From NCBI RefSeq assembly GCF_017814945.1, contig NZ_JAGIPX010000003.1, positions 124,001 to 188,000 of the forward strand: a DNA stretch of 64,000 bases, in the 5' to 3' direction. Below are positions 36,324-45,092 of the stretch, piece after piece (within the stretch, counting starts at the first letter, position 1; the number at the start of each line of letters is the position of its first letter). Under the pieces are notes generated by a model. That model did not search any database and was not told the DNA's origin. It worked only from the letters and a program-made list of their open reading frames with translations. Source of the DNA: Paraburkholderia sp. LEh10. Its GTDB lineage: Bacteria; Pseudomonadota; Gammaproteobacteria; Burkholderiales; Burkholderiaceae. Both the position numbers and the translations under genes were made by a program.

Positions 36324-37613
36324 ATGGTTCCGCATTTAGTTACGGCGTTAAACGGCCCGCTGCTCGACCTCGAGCGGAAGATCCTCGACGCCACGCCCGC
36401 GATCGAACGCTGGTTCCGCCTCGAATGGCAGGAGCACACGCCGCCGTTCTATTGTTCGGTCGATCTGCGTAACGCCGGTTTCAAGCTCGCCCCCGTCGAT
36501 ACCAATCTCTTTCCCGGCGCGTTCAACAATCTGCCGCAGGAAACGCTGCCGCTCGCCGTGCAGGCGGCAATGGCGTCGATCGAAAAGATCTGTCCGGACG
36601 CGAAGAACTTGCTCGTGATTCCCGAGCGTCACACGCGCAACGCGTTCTATCTGGAAAATGTCGCGCGGCTCGCGACGATCATGCGCCAGGCGGGGCTGAA
36701 CGTCCGCTTCGGCACACTTGACGAAAGCATCGTCGGGCCCGTCACCATCTCGCTGTCGGACGGCCAGAAGATCGTGCTGGAGCCGCTGGAGCGCTCTGCG
36801 CGCCGGCTCGGGCTGAAGAACTTCGACCCGTGCTCGATCCTGCTGAACAACGATCTGTCGGGCGGCATTCCGCCCATCCTCGAAAATCTGCACGAGCAAT
36901 ACGTGCTGCCGCCGCTGCATGCGGGCTGGGCCGTGCGCCGCAAGTCGACGCACTTCTCGTGCTACGACGATGTCGCGAAGAAGTTCGCGAAGATGGTCGA
37001 GATCGACCCGTGGATGATCAATCCATATTTCGCGCACGTCGAGGGCGTCGACTTCGAGGCGCGCATGGGCGAAGAGGCGCTGGCCGATGCGATCGACGGC
37101 GTGCTCAAGAAGATCGCGAAGAAGTACCGCGAGTACGGCATTTCGGAACGGCCGTACGTCGTCATCAAGTCGGACGCGGGCACCTATGGCATGGGTGTGA
37201 TGACGGTGCACGACGCGTCTGAAGTCGCCGCGCTCACCAAGCGGGAGCGCACGAAGATGGCGACCACGAAGGAAGGACTCGAAGTGCACGACATGCTCGT
37301 GCAGGAAGGCGTCTACACGTTCGAGCGCATCGGCGAGGAGGTGGCCGAGCCCGTCGTGTACATGATCGACCGGTATGTGGTCGGCGGTTTCTATCGCGTG
37401 CATGGCAGCCGTGATCGCGACCAGAATCTGAATGCGCCCGGTATGCATTTCGTTCCGCTCGGCTTCGAGCATACGGCGCTGCCGGATGCGCACGCCAAGC
37501 CGGGCGCTGCGCCGCCCAACCGCTTCTACATGTATGGCGTGGTGGGACGGCTCGGGCTGCTGGCGGCATCGGTGGAACTCGAAAAGACCGATCCGGAGGC
37601 GATCCAGGTCTGA
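36324..37613 (+). CDS. gshA: Glutamate--cysteine ligase (proteobacterial GshA type)
   Basis: A 429-residue enzyme for the first, rate-limiting step of glutathione synthesis, gamma-glutamylcysteine formation. The sequence (VDLRNAGFKLAPVDTNLFPG, SILLNNDLSGGIPPILENL, YVVIKSDAGTYGMGVMTVHD) belongs to the distinct beta/gamma family described for Acidithiobacillus-type GshA rather than the E. coli type. Start ATG 36324; a TACAAT at 36292-36297 may be its -10. A longer in-frame opening from 36150 begins inside the amtB terminator and is rejected. gshB follows 224 bp later. Confidence 0.9.
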   Translation: MVPHLVTALNGPLLDLERKILDATPAIERWFRLEWQEHTPPFYCSVDLRNAGFKLAPVDTNLFPGAFNNLPQETLPLAVQAAMASIEKICPDAKNLLVIPERHTRNAFYLENVARLATIMRQAGLNVRFGTLDESIVGPVTISLSDGQKIVLEPLERSARRLGLKNFDPCSILLNNDLSGGIPPILENLHEQYVLPPLHAGWAVRRKSTHFSCYDDVAKKFAKMVEIDPWMINPYFAHVEGVDFEARMGEEALADAIDGVLKKIAKKYREYGISERPYVVIKSDAGTYGMGVMTVHDASEVAALTKRERTKMATTKEGLEVHDMLVQEGVYTFERIGEEVAEPVVYMIDRYVVGGFYRVHGSRDRDQNLNAPGMHFVPLGFEHTALPDAHAKPGAAPPNRFYMYGVVGRLGLLAASVELEKTDPEAIQV

Positions 37614-37837
37614 GGACGGACGCGCTGGCGGGTTGTCCGCCGTGCGGTGCGTCAGCAACGCGTGACCGGCTCATCATGAGCAGGCCATCTGCAAGATCTG
37701 CCCGCTCGCGGTAGGCTGACGCTCCCGCCGCGTCGAGCGCGGCTGCAACGGCACGTGGGGCGCGCCGCTTCGGCGCATTCGCCTGACGTACGCCACGACG
37801 AACAATGTGAGGCCCGCGAGGGCGCATCAGGAACTCC

Positions 37838-38794
37838 ATGGACATTCTCTTCATCGCCGACCCGCTTTCCCGCTTCAAGATCTATAAGGATTCGACCTAC
37901 GCGATGATGGCCGAGGCCGCGAAGCGCGGCCATACGTTGTACGCGTGCGAGCCGCAGCATCTGGCGTGGACGGGCAGCGGCGTCGAGGCGAACCTGTACC
38001 GTTTCGAAATCGTCGGCGATCGGTCGGATGGCCACCGCGACGTCTGGTACGAAGCGCAGCCCGTCGAGCCGCGCGCGCTGGCGAGCTTCGGCGCGGTGCT
38101 GATGCGCAAGGACCCGCCGTTCGACATGGAATACGTGACCTCGACCTGGCTGCTCGAGCTGGCCGAGCGCGCGGGCGCGCGCATCTTCAACAAGCCCCAG
38201 GCCATCCGCGACCACTCGGAAAAGATGGCGATCGGCGAGTTTGCGCAGTTCGTCGCGCCGACGCTCGTCACGCGCGATCCCGCCCGCCTGCGCGCGTTCC
38301 ACGCCGAACATGGCGACGTGATCCTGAAGCCGCTCGACGGCATGGGCGGCATGGGCGTGTTCCGCGTGAAGGCGGATGGCATGAACCTCGGCTCGATCGT
38401 CGAGATGCTGAGTCACGACGGAGCGCGCTCAGTGATGGCGCAGAAGTTCATTCCCGAGATCAAATCGGGCGACAAGCGCATTCTGCTGATCGGCGGCCAG
38501 CCGGTGCCGTACTCGCTCGCGCGCATTCCGCAGGGCAACGAGGTGCGCGGCAATCTCGCGGCGGGCGGACTGGGTGTCGCGCAGCCGCTGACGGCGCGTG
38601 ATCGCGAGATCGCCGAGACCCTGGGCCCGGTGCTCCAAGCGCGCGGCCTGCTGCTCGTCGGGCTCGATGCGATCGGCGACTGGCTGACCGAGGTGAACGT
38701 CACGAGCCCGACGTGCTTTCGCGAGATCATGGATCAGACGGGCTTCGACGTCGCAGGCATGTTCATCGACGCACTGGAGAAAGCCGTCGGTTGA
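37838..38794 (+). CDS. gshB: Glutathione synthase
   Basis: A 318-residue ATP-grasp ligase that adds glycine to gamma-glutamylcysteine. Opening MDILFIADPLSRFKIYKDST is typical. ATP-grasp features: VILKPLDGMGGMGVFRVKAD, FIPEIKSGDKRILLIGGQPV and the metal site DWLTEVNVTSPTCFREI. ATG 37838 is preceded by AGGAACTCC. Together with gshA it supplies the cytoplasmic thiol used by Grx3 encoded at 46.4 kb. Confidence 0.93.
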   Translation: MDILFIADPLSRFKIYKDSTYAMMAEAAKRGHTLYACEPQHLAWTGSGVEANLYRFEIVGDRSDGHRDVWYEAQPVEPRALASFGAVLMRKDPPFDMEYVTSTWLLELAERAGARIFNKPQAIRDHSEKMAIGEFAQFVAPTLVTRDPARLRAFHAEHGDVILKPLDGMGGMGVFRVKADGMNLGSIVEMLSHDGARSVMAQKFIPEIKSGDKRILLIGGQPVPYSLARIPQGNEVRGNLAAGGLGVAQPLTARDREIAETLGPVLQARGLLLVGLDAIGDWLTEVNVTSPTCFREIMDQTGFDVAGMFIDALEKAVG

Positions 38795-39092
38795 AGCGGT
38801 GCGTGCGTGCCGCCATGTTCAGGGTTGGAAATTGACGCGCTGTCGACCCGTCCATGATGGGCCAGCCAAGCGTGAAAAGGCCGAAAGCGTGAAAATGAGG
38901 CTGTTACAATGCCCGCTCCCCTGAAAGCGGCCCGCGAGGGCCCGCGTGATCCGGCCCCTTGGCGGCCCGATCTCAGGCGAGTTCGATGGACCTGCTTTTC
39001 CGTTCGCCGTGTCTGGCCTTGGGTTTGGCACAATCGCGGCGTCCCGGAAGCACGGCCGCGATTTTCGGGCGGTTTTCTGCAGCAAGGCTGAC

Positions 39093-39602
39093 ATGGCAGG
39101 CATTCTGATCATTGCACACGCTCCCTTCGCCACCGCGCTACGCGAGTGTGTCGCTCACATTTACGGCGGCTTGCCCGCCCGCATCGGCGTCATCGACGTG
39201 TCGCCGGATTGCGATCCCGCAGAGGTCGTATCGTTCGCGCATTCGGAAATCGACAGGCTCAAGGAAGAAAACGGCGCGCTCGTGCTGACGGACATGTTCG
39301 GCGCGACGCCGTCGAACATCGCGGGGCGGCTCGCGACGATTCCCGACGTGCGCGTGCTCGCGGGTGTGAATCTGCCGATGCTGGTGCGCGCCGTCTGTTA
39401 CCGCGCGACGCCGCTCGACGTGCTCGTCGACAAGGCGCTGGCGGGCGCGACCAAGGGCATTCATTCCGTCGGGCCGGCGACCCCGCCTGCCGCTTCCGTC
39501 ACGAACACCGACGACTGTATTCCCGCGACACCACCCGACAGCGCGCTTGCCGAGACCTGCAAGGCGGGCGGCTACACCGGCTGCACCGGGAACGACGCAT
39601 GA
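39093..39602 (+). CDS. PTS system fructose/mannose-type EIIA component
   Basis: A 169-residue protein: MAGILIIAHAPFATALRECV places the phosphorylated histidine at H9. ALVLTDMFGATPSNIAGRLA and VRVLAGVNLPMLVRAVCYR complete the EIIA-Man fold. The 40 residues past the domain (GPATPPAASVTNTDD...CTGNDA) are a Thr/Ala/Cys-rich tail. No EIIB, EIIC or EIID follows, so it probably acts in regulation, phosphorylated by the HPr and EI encoded next. Upstream in-frame openings to 38946 have no ribosome-binding site. Confidence 0.88.
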   Translation: MAGILIIAHAPFATALRECVAHIYGGLPARIGVIDVSPDCDPAEVVSFAHSEIDRLKEENGALVLTDMFGATPSNIAGRLATIPDVRVLAGVNLPMLVRAVCYRATPLDVLVDKALAGATKGIHSVGPATPPAASVTNTDDCIPATPPDSALAETCKAGGYTGCTGNDA

Positions 39603-39696
39603 GCGCTCCGTGCCGTGCGCAGCAACGCACGCGCACCGCGTGGCGGCTTTCCGTCTAAATTTCGATCACTTCAACATCAGCGCATCGGACCCATTC

Positions 39697-39966
39697 ATGC
39701 TGCAACAGGAAACGACGATTGTGAACAAATTGGGGCTGCACGCTCGCGCGTCGGCCAAACTGACACAACTTGCCGCCAACTTTCAGTCGGAAATCTGGAT
39801 GAGCCGCAACGGCCGGCGCATCAACGCGAAGAGCATCATGGGCGTGATGATGCTGGCGGCGGGCATCGGCAGCACGGTGGTCATCGAGACGGAAGGCTCG
39901 GACGAAAAAGAAGCGATGGATGCGCTGCTTCAACTGATCGCCGACAAATTCGGCGAGGGACAATAA
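39697..39966 (+). CDS. ptsH: Phosphocarrier protein HPr
   Basis: An 89-residue HPr. His15 is in VNKLGLHARASAKLTQLA and Ser46 in NAKSIMGVMMLAAGIGS, so both PEP-dependent phosphorylation by EI and regulatory phosphorylation by an HprK-type kinase are possible. Start ATG 39697; no good upstream alternative. EIIA lies 94 bp upstream and EI 321 bp downstream, with a hairpin between. Confidence 0.93.
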   Translation: MLQQETTIVNKLGLHARASAKLTQLAANFQSEIWMSRNGRRINAKSIMGVMMLAAGIGSTVVIETEGSDEKEAMDALLQLIADKFGEGQ

Positions 39967-40287
39967 AAAAGACGGCTGCCGCTTTCGTTCTGGAAGAAAA
40001 CGCCGCGCAATGTCGCGGCGTTTCCATTTTGGCCGTCGAGTTTGTCCGAGGCGCGTCGCGCACGCGGCATTCTGTTGCTTCTGTCGATGAAAGCGGCGAT
40101 GCCCGGCGATGCGAATGCCGAAAACAGATGCATTGCAAGCTCGACGAGAGCCTCGAGGCCGTTGCGCAATCCCGTTGCATGCTGCGCTGCACAGCGCCGT
40201 TACGCGGTACGGAATTTATAATGATCGGCGGGGTCTGAGAGCACTGCAGCGGTTTGCCGCGGCATTACACAACTAGAGGAGGTGCGC
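39967..40287. other. 321-bp region between ptsH and ptsI
   Basis: Holds a hairpin at 39998-40023 (ACGCCGCG / CGCGGCGT arms with flanking A and T runs) that could act as a partial terminator, and a perfect TATAAT at 40217-40222 without a clear -35, which may give ptsI its own promoter. The ribosome-binding AGGAGG is at 40277-40282. No gene seen. Confidence 0.5.
39998..40023 (+). terminator. Hairpin with short T-run after ptsH
   Basis: AAACGCCGCG pairs with CGCGGCGTTT around a 6-base loop (CAATGT). The tail is TTTCC then ATTTTGG, weaker than a textbook terminator, so attenuation between ptsH and ptsI is likely. Confidence 0.65.
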
Positions 40288-42030
40288 GTGTCGTTCACGC
40301 TGCATGGAATTCCCGTGTCACGCGGTATCGCCATCGGGCGGGCATATCTGATCGCCCCGGCTGCACTCGACGTCGACCACTATCTGATCGAGCCTACGCA
40401 GATCGAAGGCGAGGTGGAGCGTTTTCGCACGGCGCAAACGACGGTGCATTACGAACTCGATGAACTGCGCGGCGATCTTTCCGCCGACGCGCCCACCGAA
40501 ATGGGCGCCTTCATCGACGTACATTCAATGATCCTGAACGATCCCATGCTCGTTCAGGAAACCATCGACCTCATCCGCACGCGCCGCTACAACGTCGAAT
40601 GGGCGTTGACGGAGCAGCTCGAACGCCTGACGCGTCACTTCGACGAAGTCGAAGACGAATACCTGCGCGAGCGCAAAGCCGACATCGAACAGGTGGTCGA
40701 GCGCGTGCTGAAGGCGCTCGCGGGCGCGTCGGGCGCGCTGATCAACGGCATTCATGGCCGCTGCGACGAAATGATCGTGGTGGCGCACGACATCGCGCCC
40801 GCCGACATGATGCAGTTCAAGACACAGACGTTCCAGGGCTTCGTCACGGATCTCGGCGGCCGCACGTCGCATACGGCGATCGTCGCGCGCAGTCTCGGTA
40901 TTCCTGCCACGGTCGGCGTGCAGCACGCGAGCGCGCTGATCCGTCAGGACGATCTGATCATCGTCGACGGCGATCACGGCATCGTGATCGTCGATCCGGC
41001 GCCCATCGTGCTCGAAGAGTACTCGTACCGGCAGAGCGAGAAGGCACTCGAAGCGCGCAAGCTGCAACGCCTGAAGTTTTCGCCGACGCAGACGGTATGC
41101 GGCACGCGCATCGAACTGTGCGCGAACATCGAGCTGCCCGACGACGCGCAGGCCGCGCTCGATGCAGGCGCGACGGGCATCGGCCTGTTCCGCACCGAAT
41201 TCCTCTTCATGAACCAGAAGGACGGGATGCCGGAAGAGGAAGAGCAGTTCACCGCGTACAAGCGCGCGGTCGAGTTGATGAACGGTATGCCCGTGACGAT
41301 CCGCACGATCGACGTCGGCGCGGACAAGCCGCTCGATTCGATCGGCGACGAGTTCGAGACGGCGCCCAACCCGGCGCTGGGCTTGCGCGCGATCCGCTGG
41401 AGCCTGTCCGAGCCGCACATGTTCCTCACGCAGTTGCGCGCGATCTTGCGCGCGTCGGCGTTCGGCTCGGTGAAGATTCTGATTCCGATGCTCGCGCACG
41501 CGCGTGAGATCGACCAGACGCTCGACCTGATCCAGGAAGCCAAGCGTCAACTCGACGACGCGGGGCTCGCCTACGATCCGAACGTCCGCGTCGGCGCGAT
41601 GATCGAGATTCCGGCGGCGGCGATCGCGTTGCCGCTGTTCCTGAAGCGGCTCGATTTCCTGTCGATCGGCACCAACGACCTGATCCAGTACACGCTCGCG
41701 ATCGATCGCGCCGACAACGCGGTCGCGCACCTGTACGACCCGCTGCATCCCGCAGTGCTGCATCTGATCGCTTTCACGCTGCGCGAGGCAAAGCGCGCGG
41801 GCGTGCCCGTGTCGATCTGCGGGGAAATGGCGGGTGATCCGTCGCTGACGCGTTTGCTGCTGGGCATGGGGCTGACGGAATTCTCGATGCACCCGAGCCA
41901 GTTGCTGCTCGTCAAGCAGGAAATCCTGCGCTCGCATCTGAAGACGCTGGAGAAGCCCGTCGCCGACGTGCTGGCCGCGTTCGAGCCGGAAGAGGTCCAA
42001 TCGGCGCTGGAGCGCGTCGCGCAGGCCTGA
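40288..42030 (+). CDS. ptsI: PTS enzyme I (phosphoenolpyruvate--protein phosphotransferase)
   Basis: A 580-residue enzyme that takes phosphate from PEP to HPr. The phospho-histidine is in GGRTSHTAIVARSLGIPATV; the PEP site shows TGIGLFRTEFLFM, TIRTIDVGADKPL and GTNDLIQYTLAIDRAD; the general acid Cys is in PVSICGEMAGDPSLTRLLLG. Start GTG 40288 (VSFTLHGIPVS) is preferred because AGGAGG ends 5 bases upstream; a GTG at 40282 overlaps the ribosome-binding site. Forms a permease-free regulatory PTS with the two preceding genes. Confidence 0.93.
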   Translation: MSFTLHGIPVSRGIAIGRAYLIAPAALDVDHYLIEPTQIEGEVERFRTAQTTVHYELDELRGDLSADAPTEMGAFIDVHSMILNDPMLVQETIDLIRTRRYNVEWALTEQLERLTRHFDEVEDEYLRERKADIEQVVERVLKALAGASGALINGIHGRCDEMIVVAHDIAPADMMQFKTQTFQGFVTDLGGRTSHTAIVARSLGIPATVGVQHASALIRQDDLIIVDGDHGIVIVDPAPIVLEEYSYRQSEKALEARKLQRLKFSPTQTVCGTRIELCANIELPDDAQAALDAGATGIGLFRTEFLFMNQKDGMPEEEEQFTAYKRAVELMNGMPVTIRTIDVGADKPLDSIGDEFETAPNPALGLRAIRWSLSEPHMFLTQLRAILRASAFGSVKILIPMLAHAREIDQTLDLIQEAKRQLDDAGLAYDPNVRVGAMIEIPAAAIALPLFLKRLDFLSIGTNDLIQYTLAIDRADNAVAHLYDPLHPAVLHLIAFTLREAKRAGVPVSICGEMAGDPSLTRLLLGMGLTEFSMHPSQLLLVKQEILRSHLKTLEKPVADVLAAFEPEEVQSALERVAQA

Positions 42031-42074
42031 CGCGCTTCTTCAGGCGCTGCTTCGTGGACCTTCCGGCGTTACAG

Positions 42075-42839
42075 TCAAACTGACGGACGGTGCCGCTCGC
42101 CGCACACGGGACAGTCGGGCTGGCGCGCGATGCGCATCGTGTTCCACTCCATCCGAAGCGAATCTAGCATCATCAGGCGGCCCACCAGCGGCTCACCGAT
42201 CTCCGCGATCACGCGCAGCGCTTCCGCCGCCTGCATCGCGCCGATGATGCCGACCGTGGGCGCGAACACGCCCATCGTCGAGCAGGCGACCTCCTCGAAC
42301 GGCTGGTCTTCCGGAAACACACAGGCGTAGCAGGGTGAGTCGTCGTTGCCGAAATCGAACGTGCTGATCTGGCCATCGAACCGCAGCGCCGCGCCCGATA
42401 CGAGCGGCACGCGATGCGCGACGCACGCGCGGTTGATCGCGTGGCGGGTCGCGAAGTTGTCCGTGCAGTCGAGCACGACGGACGCTTGCGGCACGGTGTG
42501 ATCGAGCCACGCGTCATCGACGCGCTCGGCCACTGTGTTTACTTCGACGTCCGGGTTCAGTTGCGCGATCGTGTCGCGTCCTGACTCGACCTTCAGCCGT
42601 CCCACCGACTTCGTCACATGCAGGATCTGCCGCTGCAGGTTGGTGAGATCGACGGTATCGGCGTCGACGAGCGTCAGCTTGCCGACGCCCGCTGCCGCCA
42701 GATACATCGCCGCCGGGGAGCCCAGCCCACCCGCGCCGATGACAATGGCGTGCGCATCGAGAAAGCGTTGCTGAGCCTCGATGCCGAGTTCGTCGACGAG
42801 GATGTGGCGGGAATAGCGCAGAAGTTGGTCGTCGTTCAT
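42075..42839 (-). CDS. moeB: ThiF/MoeB-type sulfur-carrier adenylyltransferase
   Basis: A 254-residue E1-like enzyme that adenylates the C-terminal glycine of MoaD or ThiS. The nucleotide site is IVIGAGGLGSPAAMYLAAAG with the later D in VVLDCTDNFATRH. Cysteine pairs CYACVFPE and CPVCGERH bind zinc, and ACSTMGVFAPTVGIIG is the family core. Assigned moeB by similarity; the same enzyme often serves thiamine synthesis too. Last gene of a ctpA-moeB run on the minus strand, separated from ctpA by a strong hairpin. Confidence 0.88.
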   Translation of the reverse strand: MNDDQLLRYSRHILVDELGIEAQQRFLDAHAIVIGAGGLGSPAAMYLAAAGVGKLTLVDADTVDLTNLQRQILHVTKSVGRLKVESGRDTIAQLNPDVEVNTVAERVDDAWLDHTVPQASVVLDCTDNFATRHAINRACVAHRVPLVSGAALRFDGQISTFDFGNDDSPCYACVFPEDQPFEEVACSTMGVFAPTVGIIGAMQAAEALRVIAEIGEPLVGRLMMLDSLRMEWNTMRIARQPDCPVCGERHRPSV

Positions 42840-42920
42840 GGCGGGGCGCGGCGCGTGTCGTAGTGGTCGCGCGCGCGGGAGAGGGAATGCGGCGCGGTTC
42901 TCGTTATTCTAATCGCGCGG

Positions 42921-42953
42921 GGAAAGTGTCTTCGCGGCACGCCGCGAAGACAC
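42921..42953 (-). terminator. Terminator-like hairpin between ctpA and moeB
   Basis: A 13-bp perfect stem, GTGTCTTCGCGGC / GCCGCGAAGACAC (42926-42938 with 42941-42953), with only a 2-base loop centre. On the minus strand it is followed by TTTCCCC, a weak T-run, so it probably attenuates read-through from ctpA to moeB. Confidence 0.65.
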
Positions 42954-42962
42954 GGGTGACGC

Positions 42963-44555
42963 TTACTTGGTCGGCGTGGCCGGTTGTGACGCCGGCGCCG
43001 TCGCCGACGCGGGCGCCGCCGGGTTTGTCGCCGTCGGCGTGGACGGCAGCGCCGGCTTCACGGCAACAGGCGCCGACGCCGATTGCGCCGGTTTGTTCTG
43101 CGCGAGACGACGCTCCATCAGCGATTTCGATTCGATCACCTGCTTGCCTTCGAGCTTGTTCAGGCCTTGTTGCAGCATGAAGTCGTCGGCGGAACCGAAC
43201 TCGACCGGCTTGCGATCGCGATCCTTCGCGCGCTGGTCCGGCGTCTTCTTATCGTTCTGCTCTTCGAGCAGGCGCAACTGGTCCATGCGCTCCTGTTCGC
43301 GCTGTTCCTGTTCCTTCTTCTCGTTCGGGTCCTGCGTGTTCGCAAGGTGGTTCGAGTAGTCCACTTCGCGCGTGACGAGCGCGTCGTCGGGATCGCCGTC
43401 CGCATATTGATCGACCGCGACGTCGGGACGGATGCCCTTGTTCTGGATCGAACGGCCGCTCGGCGTGTAGTAGTAGGCGGTGGTCAGCCGCAGCGCCGTA
43501 TCCGCCGTCATCGGACGCACGGTCTGCACCGAGCCCTTGCCGAACGTCGTCTTGCCGGCGATCAGCGCGCGATGCTGATCCTGCAGCGCGCCCGCGACGA
43601 TTTCCGACGCCGACGCCGAGTACGCGTTGGTCAGAACGATCATCGGCACGGTCTTGAAGATGGGCGGCAGGCTCTTCAGCGGATCGCCGTCGAAGGACGG
43701 CAGGCGATAGTTGTCATAGGTGTCGCGATAGACCTGCTTCGAGTCCGGAATCTGCCCGTTGGTCGACACGACGACGGAATCGGGCGGCAGGAACGCGCCC
43801 GCGACGCCGACGGCGCTTTGCAGCAGACCGCCGCCGTTGTTGCGCAAGTCGAGGATCAGGCCCTTCAGGTTCGGCTGCTGGCGCGCGATGTCCTGCAGCT
43901 TGGCTGCGAGGTCGGGCACCGTGCGCTCCTGGAAGCTGGTGATGCGCACGTACGCGTAGCCCGGTGCGAGGACCTTCGCCTTCACGCTCTGGACCTTGAT
44001 GATCGCGCGCGTCACCGTGAGCGGGAACGTGCGGTCGTCGGTCTTGCGGAAGATGGTCAGCGTGACCTTTGTGCCCGGCTCGCCACGCATCTGCTTGACG
44101 GCTTTGTCCAGCGTCATGCCGCGCACGGGCTTGTCGTTGATGCGGGTGATCAGGTCGCCGGGGCGGATGCCGGCGCGGAACGCGGGGGTGTCTTCGATCG
44201 GCGAAATGACCTTGATCAGCCCGTCTTCCTGCGAAATTTCGATGCCGAGGCCCGCAAAGCGCCCCTTGGTCTGTTCCTGCAGCTCTTCATAGTCGGTCTT
44301 GTCGAGATACGACGAGTGGGGGTCGAGGCTCGACACCATGCCCTTGATCGCGGCCGTCAGCAGCTTCTTGTCGTCGACGGGCTCCACATACTCATGCTTG
44401 ATCTGCCCGAAGACTTCGGCGAAGAGCCGCAGCTGGTCGAGCGGCAGCGGCGAGGACGCGGGTTGCTGGGCCGAGGCGCTGAGTTGCAGGGTTGCAAAAA
44501 CGCCGGTAGCGAGGCCCGCGGCGATAAGGCCGATGTTTTTCAGGTTCTTTCGCAT
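42963..44555 (-). CDS. ctpA: S41-family C-terminal processing protease
   Basis: A 530-residue periplasmic protease. Signal peptide residues 1-30; PDZ domain about 90-170 (GLGIEISQEDGLIKVISPIE, RAGIRPGDLITRINDKPVRG). The catalytic serine is in NAYSASASEIVAGALQD and the lysine in GKTTFGKGSVQTVRP. After the enzyme there is a charged helical stretch and a 40-residue Ala/Pro/Thr-rich tail (PAQSASAPVAVKPALPST and on). CtpA-type proteases degrade envelope proteins, including peptidoglycan hydrolases, often with a lipoprotein adaptor. The disordered tail is longer than in many relatives. Confidence 0.9.
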   Translation of the reverse strand: MRKNLKNIGLIAAGLATGVFATLQLSASAQQPASSPLPLDQLRLFAEVFGQIKHEYVEPVDDKKLLTAAIKGMVSSLDPHSSYLDKTDYEELQEQTKGRFAGLGIEISQEDGLIKVISPIEDTPAFRAGIRPGDLITRINDKPVRGMTLDKAVKQMRGEPGTKVTLTIFRKTDDRTFPLTVTRAIIKVQSVKAKVLAPGYAYVRITSFQERTVPDLAAKLQDIARQQPNLKGLILDLRNNGGGLLQSAVGVAGAFLPPDSVVVSTNGQIPDSKQVYRDTYDNYRLPSFDGDPLKSLPPIFKTVPMIVLTNAYSASASEIVAGALQDQHRALIAGKTTFGKGSVQTVRPMTADTALRLTTAYYYTPSGRSIQNKGIRPDVAVDQYADGDPDDALVTREVDYSNHLANTQDPNEKKEQEQREQERMDQLRLLEEQNDKKTPDQRAKDRDRKPVEFGSADDFMLQQGLNKLEGKQVIESKSLMERRLAQNKPAQSASAPVAVKPALPSTPTATNPAAPASATAPASQPATPTK

Positions 44556-44760
44556 AGAGTATGTTGCGGTCGGAAGCGCGTGGCAGCGTCAAAGGATAAA
44601 GGACGGACAAGTATAACGTGACGCTCGCACGGCCTGTATGGGTCGGTTGATCGGGGTTCGACAGCGCACGCGCAGCGAGGTTCTAAGGATCGCTGGCGCC
44701 CCGGGGAACGAATGTGCGCTGGCCGACGCCAGCAATGCCAAAAATGGCGCTACGTATAGG

Positions 44761-44809
44761 GTGATTCGGGGTGGTTCGGGATGAATCGGGTGATTCGGGG
44801 TGATTCGCC
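44761..44809 (+). repeat. Degenerate 10-bp tandem repeat
   Basis: Five units of GTGATTCGGG type: GTGATTCGGG, GTGGTTCGGG, ATGAATCGGG, then TGATTCGGG (9 bp) and GTGATTCGCC. Possible slippage-prone tract upstream of ctpA; no known binding site recognised. Confidence 0.8.
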
Positions 44810-45033
44810 AATACCGTTGCGCATGCATCGGTATGGATCGCCGTTGCGCGCGGCTCCTGCCCGCGACACCTGCGGCGCCGGTGTGGCGGGAATATGGCGC
44901 GTACATGGCAGTGCTGTCAGTAAAGCGGGAGTAAGCGCGTACAATTCCAGGAGCCCGCGCAAGATCGCGCGAAACATGGACGAAAAGCGGCCGGTAAGGT
45001 AAATAGTGCGTCCGACAGCGTGGCCCGACCACC

Positions 45034-45061
45034 GCGTGGCCCACAGCGCTGTGGGCCACGC
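45034..45061. repeat. Perfect 28-bp palindrome downstream of gpmA
   Basis: Two 14-bp arms, GCGTGGCCCACAGC and its exact complement, meet with no spacer; a related GCGTGGCCC copy lies at 45019-45027. It sits 32 bp beyond the gpmA stop codon. No T-run follows on the minus strand, so it could be a terminator core, a cruciform or a protein-binding site. Confidence 0.75.
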
Positions 45062-45092
45062 CCGTACCCAGCGTAGGACGCCGCAGCCGTGC

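Larger units (their letters stand above)
44556..45092. other. 537-bp intergenic region between gpmA and ctpA
   Basis: No recognisable gene. It contains a five-unit 10-bp tandem repeat (44761-44809) and a perfect 28-bp palindrome (45034-45061). ctpA and gpmA are both on the minus strand, so the region should contain the ctpA promoter and the gpmA terminator. Confidence 0.65.

Noticed and set aside
40230..40290. CTGAGA-like text resembling a TPP riboswitch upstream of ptsI
   Set aside because: The second conserved part of the THI box is absent and ptsI has no thiamine link.
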